DNA of 64,000 bases from Sphingobacterium alkalisoli (GTDB lineage Bacteria > Bacteroidota > Bacteroidia > Sphingobacteriales > Sphingobacteriaceae): the NCBI RefSeq assembly GCF_005049105.1, contig NZ_SUKA01000002.1:496001-560000 (forward strand), read 5' to 3'. A program made the translations under genes and the position numbers. How positions within the stretch are numbered: position 1 is the stretch's first letter; each line of letters starts with the position of its first letter. Shown piece by piece: positions 17,262 to 27,498 of the stretch. A model generated the notes under the pieces. That model did not search any database. It was not told the origin of the DNA and saw nothing but the letters and a program-made list of their open reading frames with translations.

Positions 17262-18614
17262 ATGATAGGTAAGATTAGAAATATTGTAAAACTCATGAAA
17301 TCGATTGATTTTGAGCAGCTTAGTAAGATTTCACAAAAAGTAGACCTGGGAACGGTGTTAAACGCTGTGTCCAAAATGGATGAAAAGCAACTGCAGATGG
17401 CAATGAAAATGCTTACTGGTGGAAGTAACAGGAAAAAGGAGCTTCCCCCGATTAACGCGGATTTCTACGGTATGGAATATAAGCTATCTGCAGAAGATCA
17501 GGCTTTACTGCTGAGAATCCGCACGTTTCTCGAAACTGAAATAAAACCTTTGGTAAATAATTATTGGTTGCACGACGAGTTTCCCTTTGAAATTATTCCA
17601 AAATTGGCTGCGCTGAATATATGTGGTTACACTTATGAAGGATATGGTTGTGCCGGTGGCAAATCTCTGATGGACGGAATAATAGCGGCGGAGTTTGGAC
17701 GGATAGATCCTTCTATTGCTACTTTTTTAGGCGTGCAAAGCGGTCTGGCCATGGGATCCATTTATACCTGTGGCTCTGAAGAACAAAAGGATGAATGGCT
17801 GCCGCAAATGCAACAGTTTAAAAAGATTGGTGCTTTCGGACTTACGGAGCCTGAGGTGGGATCGGGTGCGGCGGGAGGGTTGACGACTACCTGTCGGCAA
17901 ACGGCTGAAGGATGGGTACTAAATGGGCAAAAAAAATGGATTGGAAATGCGACCTTTTCTGATATTACTATAATATGGGCTAGGGATTTAGCAGATGGAG
18001 AAGTTAAAGGATTTATCGTGAGGAAAGAAAATCCCGGATTCCATGTGGAAAAGATCAAAGGTAAAATGGCCTTGCGAATCGTACAAAATGGATTAATCAC
18101 ATTGACGGACTGCGTTGTACCTGAACATGATCGTTTGCCGCATGCAAATTCTTTCAAAGATACGGCTAAAGTGTTGCAGATGACACGAGCCGGCGTCGCA
18201 TGGATGGCAGTGGGCTGCGCGCGCGGGGCCTATGAAAACGCACTCGAGTATACGCTGAAAAGAAAACAGTTTGGTAAACCTATTGCTTCATTCCAACTGA
18301 TCCAGAATCACCTGGTAGAGATGTTATCCAATTTAACGTCAATGCAGACATTAGTATTTAGATTGTCCGAGCTACAGGATGAGGACAAGCTCCGTGATGA
18401 GCATGCTTCGCTGGCTAAAGTCTTTTGTACTTTGCGGACACGTGATATTGTTTCCAGAGCAAGAGAGGTAATGGGAGGGAATGGTATATTATTAGAATAT
18501 AATGTTGCCCGTTTTCTGGCTGATGCGGAAGCTATTTATTCGTACGAAGGAACTAAAGAAATAAATTCATTGATTGTAGGTCGTAGTATTACTGGTTTTA
18601 GCGCTTTTGTTTAA
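17262..18614 (+). CDS. Acyl-CoA dehydrogenase (glutaryl-CoA-dehydrogenase-like)
   Basis: 450 residues. Residues ~75-450 are a complete FAD-dependent acyl-CoA dehydrogenase: FGLTEPEVGSGAAGG (FAD/substrate loop), WIGNATFSD, LEYTLKRKQFGKPIASFQLIQ and the C-terminal YSYEGTKEINSLIVGR, with the catalytic-base Glu in YEGT as in glutaryl-CoA dehydrogenases. The first ~60 residues (helical, Lys-rich, KLMKSIDFEQLSK) are an extension not usual for the core family. It oxidises an acyl-CoA to the enoyl-CoA with an electron-transfer flavoprotein. It is alone, so the substrate is uncertain; glutaryl-CoA is the best guess from the motifs. Confidence 0.88.
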   Translation: MIGKIRNIVKLMKSIDFEQLSKISQKVDLGTVLNAVSKMDEKQLQMAMKMLTGGSNRKKELPPINADFYGMEYKLSAEDQALLLRIRTFLETEIKPLVNNYWLHDEFPFEIIPKLAALNICGYTYEGYGCAGGKSLMDGIIAAEFGRIDPSIATFLGVQSGLAMGSIYTCGSEEQKDEWLPQMQQFKKIGAFGLTEPEVGSGAAGGLTTTCRQTAEGWVLNGQKKWIGNATFSDITIIWARDLADGEVKGFIVRKENPGFHVEKIKGKMALRIVQNGLITLTDCVVPEHDRLPHANSFKDTAKVLQMTRAGVAWMAVGCARGAYENALEYTLKRKQFGKPIASFQLIQNHLVEMLSNLTSMQTLVFRLSELQDEDKLRDEHASLAKVFCTLRTRDIVSRAREVMGGNGILLEYNVARFLADAEAIYSYEGTKEINSLIVGRSITGFSAFV

Positions 18615-18753
18615 CGTGCTGCTACAAGGCCCATGCTGAAGGACTGTTTGTGCATGGCCAATACATAAAAGAAATAGAAAGTTGTAGAAATGGGACGGTA
18701 TAGTGGTTTGGGATGAATGCCGAAATCAGAAAAATGTGTTACGATTTTTTTTG

Positions 18754-18782
18754 AAGCCATACGGAAGGGTGTGGCTTTTTTA
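18754..18782 (+). terminator. Hairpin terminator downstream of the acyl-CoA dehydrogenase gene
   Basis: AAGCCATAC/GTGTGGCTT stem (one G-T pair) with a 6-nt loop, followed by a run of six T. It lies 140 nt past the stop, so the transcript may have a long 3' tail or a separate small unit may end here. Confidence 0.6.
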
Positions 18783-18886
18783 TGTTTAAAATGGTAACGA
18801 TTGCGTAAAATACTGTTGTAAAATAAAACGGAATACATTAGGTTTGTTATGCAACCGATAGCGTTGAATTGTAAACCAATTTTGTC

Positions 18887-20509
18887 ATGAAGATAAATTT
18901 ATTATTAAGTTCCATTTTCCTACTTGTAACCGGTACTGTGTTTTCGCAAAACTATGTTTCATCGGTATGGTCCCCTGATTTGGGCAACGGCAAGTATAAA
19001 AATCCAATCATAGATGCTGACTATTCGGATCCCGATGTGACTCGAGTCGGCGATGATTATTACATGATTTCTTCTAGTTTTAATCATACTCCCGGTTTAC
19101 CGGTACTGCATTCCAAGGATATGATCAATTGGAAGATTATTGGCCATGCTTTGCAAAGACAAGTGCCGGAAGGTGTATTCAATAAGGTACAGCATGGTAA
19201 TGGGGTATGGGCTCCGGCGATACGTTTTCATAAAGGCGAATTTTATATTTATTATCCAGATCCGGACTATGGTATATATATGACGAGGACTAAAGATCCG
19301 GCTGGAGCCTGGTCGGATCCGATTCTGGTGTTTGAAGGGAAAGGCCTGATTGATCCCTGTCCTTTTTGGGATGACGACGGTAAAAATTACCTTGCTTTTG
19401 CGTATGCTGGAAGCCGAGCAGGTCTTAAAAGTGTACTAGCTATAGCGAAGTTAAACGAGATGGGTGATAAGGTATTGGACAGGGGGGTGATTGTGTACGA
19501 TGGACATGTGATCGATCCGACGATTGAAGGTCCTAAAATACATAAGAGAAATGGATACTATTATTTATTTGCGCCGTCTGGTGGTGTTGCTACAGGATGG
19601 CAACTGGTATTACGATCTAAGCATGTATACGGGCCTTATGAGCGAAAAGTCGTTATGGAGCAAGGAAATACTGCCATCAATGGGCCACATCAAGGTGCAT
19701 GGGTGGATACTCCCTCAGGGGAAGACTGGTTTTTCCATTTTCAAGATAAAGAGGCTATGGGTAGAGTCGTGCATCTACAGCCCATGAAATGGATCAACGA
19801 CTGGCCGGTAATAGGAGAGGATAAAGATGGTGACGGCACAGGAAATCCTGTTTTGGAATACAAAAAGCCGAATGTAGGGAAGAGCTATCCAATCGTTAAC
19901 CCAATGGAGTCAGATGAATTTGAAACTTCCCTGTTGGGATTACAATGGCAATGGCAAGCGAATCCTGATGGTACATGGTTGATTCCTAGCCACAATGGGC
20001 ATCTAAGGCTTTATACACAGGAGATTCCTGCTGATTTTAAAAATATGCTGGATGTACCCAATATATTAACACAGAAAATGCCTGCCGAGAACTTTAAGGC
20101 TACTACTAAGATTAGATTAGTGGCCAATGAGAAGGATTTAAAGGAAAAGGCGGGATTTATAGTGGTAGGAGAGGATTATAGCCAATTATATATTGCAGGG
20201 ACTGCTGACCAATACGCTCTTTTTCAAGGTATATGTAAGAGAGGTTTGAGCGGAAAGACGGAAGAGGTGAGTCAAGTTGCTGCTATAGATTCGGATTTCA
20301 TCTACCTACAGGTAAGGGTAACAGATGGTACAAATTGCAATTGGTACTATAGCTTAGATAATGAAGAGTTTAAGAAAGTAGGGGAAACGTTCTCGGCAAA
20401 ACCCGGTAAATGGATCGGTGCTACATTGGGATTGTATGCGACGCGCGAGCAAACTATAAATGATTCGGGCTTTGCCGAAGTGGATTGGTTTCGGATAGAA
20501 AAATTGTAG
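18887..20509 (+). CDS. Secreted GH43 beta-xylosidase / alpha-L-arabinofuranosidase
   Basis: 540 residues with a signal peptide (1-20, ending VFSQ). The five-bladed propeller (about 35-320) has GH43 residues: the base Asp in IIDADYSDPDVTRVGDDYY, the pKa-tuning Asp in LIDPCPFWDDDG and the acid Glu in TIEGPKIHKRNGYYY. Residues ~335-540 form the C-terminal beta-sandwich usual in GH43 xylosidases (GLQWQWQANPDGTW, LGLYATRE). It cleaves xylose or arabinose from hemicellulose fragments outside the cytoplasm. The pectinesterase gene follows on the same strand, and the pair likely form a plant cell-wall operon. Confidence 0.93.
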   Translation: MKINLLLSSIFLLVTGTVFSQNYVSSVWSPDLGNGKYKNPIIDADYSDPDVTRVGDDYYMISSSFNHTPGLPVLHSKDMINWKIIGHALQRQVPEGVFNKVQHGNGVWAPAIRFHKGEFYIYYPDPDYGIYMTRTKDPAGAWSDPILVFEGKGLIDPCPFWDDDGKNYLAFAYAGSRAGLKSVLAIAKLNEMGDKVLDRGVIVYDGHVIDPTIEGPKIHKRNGYYYLFAPSGGVATGWQLVLRSKHVYGPYERKVVMEQGNTAINGPHQGAWVDTPSGEDWFFHFQDKEAMGRVVHLQPMKWINDWPVIGEDKDGDGTGNPVLEYKKPNVGKSYPIVNPMESDEFETSLLGLQWQWQANPDGTWLIPSHNGHLRLYTQEIPADFKNMLDVPNILTQKMPAENFKATTKIRLVANEKDLKEKAGFIVVGEDYSQLYIAGTADQYALFQGICKRGLSGKTEEVSQVAAIDSDFIYLQVRVTDGTNCNWYYSLDNEEFKKVGETFSAKPGKWIGATLGLYATREQTINDSGFAEVDWFRIEKL

Positions 20510-20565
20510 CGTAGCATTATTGAGGGTTTCCTTGATATGAAATATAAATATTGGAATACATGATT

Positions 20566-21555
20566 ATGATTAAAATACGAAGTTTGTCAGTTTTTTTTCT
20601 GATAAGTTATGTGAGTTTAGCATTTGCATCAACAGATCAGATAGTGGTCGATCAAACAGGTAATGGAGATTTTAAAACAGTGCAGGAAGCCATTAATGCT
20701 GTCCGCTCTTTTCGTGAAGAACCAATTAAAATATGGATTAAAGAGGGGACCTATAAAGAAAAGATTGTGATCCCGTCGCATCTACGCCATATTATTCTGG
20801 AAGGGGAGAGCCGGACGAATACTATAATCACGTTTGATGATTATTCTGGTAAGGTCAGATCTGCTCCGGATGAATGTGGATTAACGAAATTTGGAACATT
20901 TAATTCATACAGTTTTCTTGTGTTGGCCAATGATGTAACGATCAAAAATATGACGATCGTCAATTCTTCTGGGCCGGTAGGGCAGGCTGTTGCACTTCAT
21001 GTCGAGGCGGATCGTGTTTCGGTTATCAATTGTACGATTTTGGGAAATCAGGATACATTGTACCTTGGAAAAGATCGACACCGGAATTATTTCTATCGAT
21101 GTAAAATAGCGGGTACAACAGATTTTATTTTTGGCTCCAGTACTGCTTTTTTTGAGGAGTGTGAAATCGAAAGTCTGCGCAACTCGTATATTACTGCAGC
21201 ATCAACTACGAAAGAAAGTGCTTACGGTTTTATATTTTATAAATGTCGATTAACGGCTGTAGGGGTAGACGTGAATAAAGTCTATCTTGGAAGACCTTGG
21301 AGACCCCATGCAAAAACAGTATTTATAGATTGTTTTATGGGTGAACATATTGTTCCCGCAGGTTGGGATCCGTGGACAGGAGATAAGATGTTCCCGGATA
21401 AAGTACCGACGGTCTACTATGCAGAACTTGGATCTGTAGGGCCTGGAGGAAATGATTTGTCGAAAAGGGTTACTTGGTCGTATCAATTGCCACAGTCAGA
21501 ACAAGATCATTATGCTATCCCTAAGGTTTTCGGTGACTGGTTACCTCAAAAGTAA
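20566..21555 (+). CDS. Secreted pectinesterase (CE8)
   Basis: 329 residues from the ATG at 20566 with signal peptide (to about LAFAS); three close in-frame ATGs make the exact start uncertain. It is a right-handed beta-helix enzyme removing methyl esters from homogalacturonan. Family motifs are seen: GNGDFKTVQEAINAV, GPVGQAVALHV (oxyanion Gln), LGNQDTLYLG with the catalytic Asp, GTTDFIFGSSTAFFE with the nucleophilic Asp, and VYLGRPWRPHAKTVF with the active-site Arg and Trp. It lies 57 bp after the GH43 gene and is closed by a very strong shared terminator. Confidence 0.94.
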   Translation: MIKIRSLSVFFLISYVSLAFASTDQIVVDQTGNGDFKTVQEAINAVRSFREEPIKIWIKEGTYKEKIVIPSHLRHIILEGESRTNTIITFDDYSGKVRSAPDECGLTKFGTFNSYSFLVLANDVTIKNMTIVNSSGPVGQAVALHVEADRVSVINCTILGNQDTLYLGKDRHRNYFYRCKIAGTTDFIFGSSTAFFEECEIESLRNSYITAASTTKESAYGFIFYKCRLTAVGVDVNKVYLGRPWRPHAKTVFIDCFMGEHIVPAGWDPWTGDKMFPDKVPTVYYAELGSVGPGGNDLSKRVTWSYQLPQSEQDHYAIPKVFGDWLPQK

Positions 21556-21564
21556 TTGAGGATA

Positions 21565-21610
21565 TATCATAAAAAGAAAGAGGCTCAAAAGCCTCTTTCT
21601 TTTTATGATA
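21565..21610. terminator. Bidirectional terminator between the pectinesterase gene and yidC
   Basis: A perfect 21-bp stem (21565-21585 and 21590-21610) with a CAAA loop, core AGAAAGAGGCT. It sits between convergent genes and has A/T-rich outer stems on both sides. Confidence 0.9.
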
Positions 21611-21613
21611 ATT

Positions 21614-23410
21614 TTACTTATTTACCTTTTTTTGTTGATTAGCTTGTTGCTGCCTCATCATATCTTCCATCCGCTGTTGAAATGATGATTTCTTTTGAAC
21701 TTTCGGATTCTTCTTATTAGTTTCTAATTTCGCCAAGATTTTATCATCATCAATGAAAGACCGAATGATAACTTGTGTCAGGAAAGTAAACACCGCTCCT
21801 AAGAAGTAGTAGTAGTTCAATCCAGATGGAAAACTGTTTAACATGAAGAAGAATAGCAACGGCATGATATAACCAATATATTTCATTTGGGCATTGGCAG
21901 CTGCTCCTGAAGTGGCATTGTTGTACCAAGTAGTTAATAATGTTGTCAATGTCATCAATATACACATTAGGGAGATGTGATTGACTCCAAAAATCGGCGA
22001 AAATGTAATTGGCGCATCGTAGGTTGACAAATCTTTCATCCATAAGAAGCTTTCACCTCTCAATTCAAAGAGATTAGGAAAGAAAAAGAAGAATGCTAAT
22101 GTAAATGGCATCTGAAGAAGCATTGGCAGACAACCTCCAAGCGGATTCACACCGGCTTGCTTGTAGAGTTTCATTTGCTCTTGCTGTAAAAGCATGGGAT
22201 TATCATCGCCTACTTTTTCTTTAATTTCATCAAGTTGCGGTTTAAGAACACGCATTTTGGCCATCGAAAGATAAGATTTATACGTAAGCGGAAACATCAA
22301 ACCTTTTAGTAGCAATGTTAGAATTAAGATGACAATACCATAACTCATCTTAAATCCGTCTAGAAAGTCAAAAAGAGGGACTGTCAGAAACCTATTGATC
22401 CATGACATAGGTCCCCATCCCATATTGATAATATGCTGGTAATCGTTTCCTTCGGCTTTTAACGTTTTATACTGGTTGGGACCAAAGAAGAAATTTAAAT
22501 CATATTGGTTATTTCCCTGTGTGTTGAACGGTAAATCAACCGAAGTTCTGTATGTTTTTACCACGGTATCAGCAGTGTTAAACGTTACATTCAATTCCGT
22601 ATTTTCAAAGGATTGCGCTGATGAGAGAATAGCAGAGAAGAAATGTTGTTTGAATGCTACCCATTCTACTTTTTCTTCTATTTTTTCCTCATCGTCTCCA
22701 GATTCGGAAAGATGGTCTACTGAACCTTCGGAATCCTTATAGAAGATTGTTGATTTTTCTCTCTCCGATTTTACATTCAGTTCCTTTTGTAGAAGGGAAG
22801 CTTCCCAGTTTAATGTAATCGATTTTTGCTTGATATCAACTAAATTTTGAATCCCTACAGCATTAATCTGAAGTCCTACATTGTATGCATCTGGTTGTAA
22901 GGTGTAAGTGTAGTCAATATATTGATTCTCGTTGTAATTCAAACGAAGAGTTACGGCATTCGAGGATGGATTGCTTATCGTAAAGTATAAATCATTTGTA
23001 TTGATGTTCTCTCCATCAGCTTTAAAGATAAATCCAAACTTATTATTTTCGCCTTCTAAGATATATAATGGGGTGTCGTCATAGTTTGTCTCATTTTTAA
23101 GCTGTACAGATTTTACCTTACCACCTTTTGTGGAAATTTCTGCTACCAGTAATTCATTTTCTAATTTAACAAGTTGCTCTTGTCCAACTTTTGTTGCACC
23201 AAAAGGCTTTTTTAGTGCGATAGAGTCTACTGCTGCGACGTTGACAGTACGGGTAGTATCTACAACGACGTTACCTTCCCTTACATTTTTTAGTGAATCT
23301 TGTAAGACTTGTTCTTGATTGATTTCCTGTTCTGAAGGTTTCATTAAATAAAATGAACCCGCAAAAATTGCGAAAATAAGTACTAATCCTATGATATTAT
23401 TTCTATCCAT
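21614..23410 (-). CDS. yidC: Membrane protein insertase YidC
   Basis: 598 residues, the Gram-negative layout: an N-terminal membrane helix (about 5-23), a large periplasmic domain (about 60-340) with the beta-sandwich fold, and the five-helix Oxa1 core (about 345-560). Conserved core features include the cytoplasmic coiled-coil hairpin SMAKMRVLKPQLDEIKEKVG and GGCLPMLLQMPFTLAFFF. The tail is Lys/Gln-rich (residues 570-598), which in other species helps ribosome binding. It inserts inner-membrane proteins with or without SecYEG. It follows pyrG by 44 bp on the same strand, so the two are probably co-transcribed. Confidence 0.97.
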   Translation of the reverse strand: MDRNNIIGLVLIFAIFAGSFYLMKPSEQEINQEQVLQDSLKNVREGNVVVDTTRTVNVAAVDSIALKKPFGATKVGQEQLVKLENELLVAEISTKGGKVKSVQLKNETNYDDTPLYILEGENNKFGFIFKADGENINTNDLYFTISNPSSNAVTLRLNYNENQYIDYTYTLQPDAYNVGLQINAVGIQNLVDIKQKSITLNWEASLLQKELNVKSEREKSTIFYKDSEGSVDHLSESGDDEEKIEEKVEWVAFKQHFFSAILSSAQSFENTELNVTFNTADTVVKTYRTSVDLPFNTQGNNQYDLNFFFGPNQYKTLKAEGNDYQHIINMGWGPMSWINRFLTVPLFDFLDGFKMSYGIVILILTLLLKGLMFPLTYKSYLSMAKMRVLKPQLDEIKEKVGDDNPMLLQQEQMKLYKQAGVNPLGGCLPMLLQMPFTLAFFFFFPNLFELRGESFLWMKDLSTYDAPITFSPIFGVNHISLMCILMTLTTLLTTWYNNATSGAAANAQMKYIGYIMPLLFFFMLNSFPSGLNYYYFLGAVFTFLTQVIIRSFIDDDKILAKLETNKKNPKVQKKSSFQQRMEDMMRQQQANQQKKVNK

Positions 23411-23454
23411 TTACTGCTTTTTATTTCTAGTATCTTTTTATTATTTACTACGTT

Positions 23455-25074
<1,620 letters not shown>

Positions 25075-25081
25075 TTAACTA

Positions 25082-25109
25082 ATGTTTGGAACTCTAGAGC
25101 TCCAAACAT
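25082..25109 (-). promoter_or_regulatory. Inverted repeat in the pyrG leader
   Basis: ATGTTTGGA and TCCAAACAT flank ACTCTAGAGC; the 28-nt sequence is palindromic except one pair and lies between the -7 box and the pyrG start. It is not followed by a T-run, so it is not a plain terminator. Either an mRNA hairpin or a protein-binding operator is possible. Confidence 0.45.
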
Positions 25110-25128
25110 CTGCCTCATGTACGGGATA

Positions 25129-25136
25129 CAAAGGTA
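25129..25136 (-). promoter_or_regulatory. -7 box for pyrG
   Basis: On the minus strand TACCTTTG matches TAnnTTTG exactly. It lies 69 nt before the pyrG ATG, giving a leader of around 60 nt. Confidence 0.5.
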
Positions 25137-25223
25137 AGTATTTTTTTGACATTTTTTGAATCTAATCAATATTGTTGTCAATTTAGTGGGTCTTATTATT
25201 GATGTATCATTTCTTAAATTCTT

Positions 25224-26300
25224 TTAACGGAAAGATTTCAACACCTCTAATATTGCCGGTGTAAAGTCTGTTTCACCAAATAGCGAGATACCTGCAGCAC
25301 CGTTTTTCTTTGAAAGGGATATAGCTTGTCTTATTTCTTCTGCTGCTTTGAAATCAGGTAGATAAAGTCCGGCATAAAGGGGGAACTTCCCATTTAATGC
25401 CTCTACTCCTTCATTCACGGCAGTACCAATCCAACTGACAGGTTCACTATAAAATCCATGGTATATCATTGGAAATACGCCTGACAGTTTCCAGTTGGTC
25501 CAATCTTGTCTTACAATTCGTTTTGCAAGGTCTGGCGTAGGAAATACCGCAGCAGTCAGGGGCTTGTCGTATTTTTTTGCTACATCAGCAATGCGATTGA
25601 CGATTTTATTGATCTGCTTGTACCGAAACGAGCGCCACGAGGGGCTTTGGTCGGGACGCTCTACCTTGTCAATGTCAATACCTGTTTCTTTTAAAAAAGT
25701 AGCTTTACTGTATTTGCTGTAGCAAAAATCATAATCAGCTAGTTCAGCAGATTGATCAAGGTTGTAGTTTTTCCATAAGTTAACAGGTAATACAACATCT
25801 GGATATCGAATGTAGTCGAGATGTAAACCATCCACGTCTTCTTTTTCAAGTTGTTCTCTGGATTTTTCTTCTAAATATTTCGGAACATCTGGATGCGATG
25901 GACAGAGAAATCTATAATAGTCTACATATGGGGGCGCTGTGGCGCAGGATTTCCCTGATCTACTGACGGCATAATATTCGGGATGCTGTGCAAGAAGATC
26001 TTTTTCTCCTCTATTCATTGTCCACATCCAGCGATGGGTTTCTAATCCGATTTCTTTTGCAATTTGAAAATGTTTTTTATTGTAATCCTCAAAGAAAAGT
26101 CCTCTAACACCCACATCCCGATAAGACTGGTATCTGTTTTTTAACACGGTTTCTGAGTCTTTTTGATCGGGGCGTACCCACATCCAATAGTCAAATAAAA
26201 GTCCATTGCTTTGTGAATTAGCTAGACTTGCTAGCGGTTGAAGTTGCAGCGCTGCTATGCCTGCAAATGTTGCTTTTAGAAAATCTCTTCTTTTATTCAT
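25224..26300 (-). CDS. Secreted GH10-like (GHL10/DUF187-type) putative glycoside hydrolase
   Basis: 358 residues with a Tat-like signal peptide (NKRRDFLKATFAGIAALQL). The rest looks like a TIM barrel of the glycosyl-hydrolase-like 10 type: YWMWVRPDQKD, FEDYNKKHFQIAKEIGLETHRWMWTMNRG, VDGLHLDYIRYPD (acidic strand end), PLTAAVFPTPDLAK, VFPMIYHGFY and GISLFGETDF. The DxxRYP motif is characteristic of that family. Substrate unknown. Its start overlaps the end of the CBM9-like gene by 8 bp, so the two are translated together and probably act on the same glycan. Confidence 0.75.
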   Translation of the reverse strand: MNKRRDFLKATFAGIAALQLQPLASLANSQSNGLLFDYWMWVRPDQKDSETVLKNRYQSYRDVGVRGLFFEDYNKKHFQIAKEIGLETHRWMWTMNRGEKDLLAQHPEYYAVSRSGKSCATAPPYVDYYRFLCPSHPDVPKYLEEKSREQLEKEDVDGLHLDYIRYPDVVLPVNLWKNYNLDQSAELADYDFCYSKYSKATFLKETGIDIDKVERPDQSPSWRSFRYKQINKIVNRIADVAKKYDKPLTAAVFPTPDLAKRIVRQDWTNWKLSGVFPMIYHGFYSEPVSWIGTAVNEGVEALNGKFPLYAGLYLPDFKAAEEIRQAISLSKKNGAAGISLFGETDFTPAILEVLKSFR

Positions 26301-27396
26301 AACTGATGTTGTAATTGCCGTGACTATCTAACGAAAATGTATGTGGTGTTGCTGGATCTTTGATTATTATATGGAAAAATGTTTGATCGTCATTGGTTAA
26401 AAAGGTAAGGGGGGTACTCTTTAGATCATTTTCTAAAAATAATCTGTATCCTTCTAATGTTGCAATGTCTACCGAAAAGCGTCCGTTCTTTTGTCGGTGT
26501 AACTGCTGTAAATAAAATATATTCCACGCTATTTTTTGATTGGCATGGGTAATGTAGTCATCTTGTTTTTTGTCTTCTTCCATAAACTGGAGATAGCCCC
26601 ACCGCTCTGGATAGTGCATGTTAATTACTCCTATAGGTGACCACACCCAATTGTCTTCTGAGATAGGTTTGCCGTTTTCGTGTTTTTTACGACTATATTT
26701 TCCGTTTATGTATTCGTATTGCCATTGGACTCTGGAAAAATTGATTCGCCATAAGCTATTTACCTTGGGTGTAGTAGGGCGTCCAAATGTATTTAAAGAT
26801 GTAAATGGAATAGCTATTTCGACAGACCAATAGCTGTCCTTATCTGACGGATTGTTGAGTGTGCCCTCGATATGTACGGCTGATTTTAGATTTTTCACGT
26901 CCCAACTCATGATAGCTTCTCCTCCAAAACGATATGGTTTGGGCATCATTAGATCCATAACAGTATTAAGGGGATTGATTTCTATTTCATAGTAAAAGGG
27001 ATGTTGCTCAAACGGCTTAATAAATATTTCGAAATCATTATTATGATAGATTATGGCATCATGTGTCGTGATGTCGCCCCAGATATGTGGGTCTTCAAGC
27101 TCTGCATAGATGTACAGAAATTCATTGTCCCAAAGCATCTTTGTAGCGGTTTTATACATCGGTTTTAATTGGTGCGCCCCTTCTATATCCATAAAATCCG
27201 ATGTCCAGGGAGCTTTTTTCCAGACGACTTCGTCAGCTTTCCCATCTATTGAAATGCGCTCGTCTGTTTTAAAAACCTGATATTTTAAGGGCAACGATTG
27301 CATCGTTGCAATTTCATCTATAGATGACTGTGCTACTCCTGTAGGTGCATTCAGGCTTAAGCACACAATGAAAATCAGAATTTGGTAGCTGTTCAT
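26293..27396 (-). CDS. Secreted CBM9-like carbohydrate-binding protein
   Basis: 367 residues from the ATG at 27396 (MNSYQILIFI), which gives a proper signal peptide ending GVAQ; the longer frame to 27534 overlaps the divergent aldo/keto reductase gene and is rejected. Residues ~30-240 resemble the CBM9-like (DOMON-type) domain found in Bacteroidota: KTDERISIDGKADEVVW, LWDNEFLYIYAELEDP, IYHNNDFEIFIKP, YYEIEINPLNTVMDLM and WRINFSRVQW. The C-terminal ~110 residues are less typical. It is a periplasmic or surface sugar-binding or possibly enzymatic protein, coupled to the GH10-like gene. Confidence 0.75.
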   Translation of the reverse strand: MNSYQILIFIVCLSLNAPTGVAQSSIDEIATMQSLPLKYQVFKTDERISIDGKADEVVWKKAPWTSDFMDIEGAHQLKPMYKTATKMLWDNEFLYIYAELEDPHIWGDITTHDAIIYHNNDFEIFIKPFEQHPFYYEIEINPLNTVMDLMMPKPYRFGGEAIMSWDVKNLKSAVHIEGTLNNPSDKDSYWSVEIAIPFTSLNTFGRPTTPKVNSLWRINFSRVQWQYEYINGKYSRKKHENGKPISEDNWVWSPIGVINMHYPERWGYLQFMEEDKKQDDYITHANQKIAWNIFYLQQLHRQKNGRFSVDIATLEGYRLFLENDLKSTPLTFLTNDDQTFFHIIIKDPATPHTFSLDSHGNYNISYE

Positions 27397-27498
27397 AAAT
27401 GGTTGAAGATAGCTATAAAATGATTTAGCAAGTATATTGTAACAATAATTTTTTAAAAACTCATTTATACTTAACTTTAAGCTGCTAAAAATAAAAAT

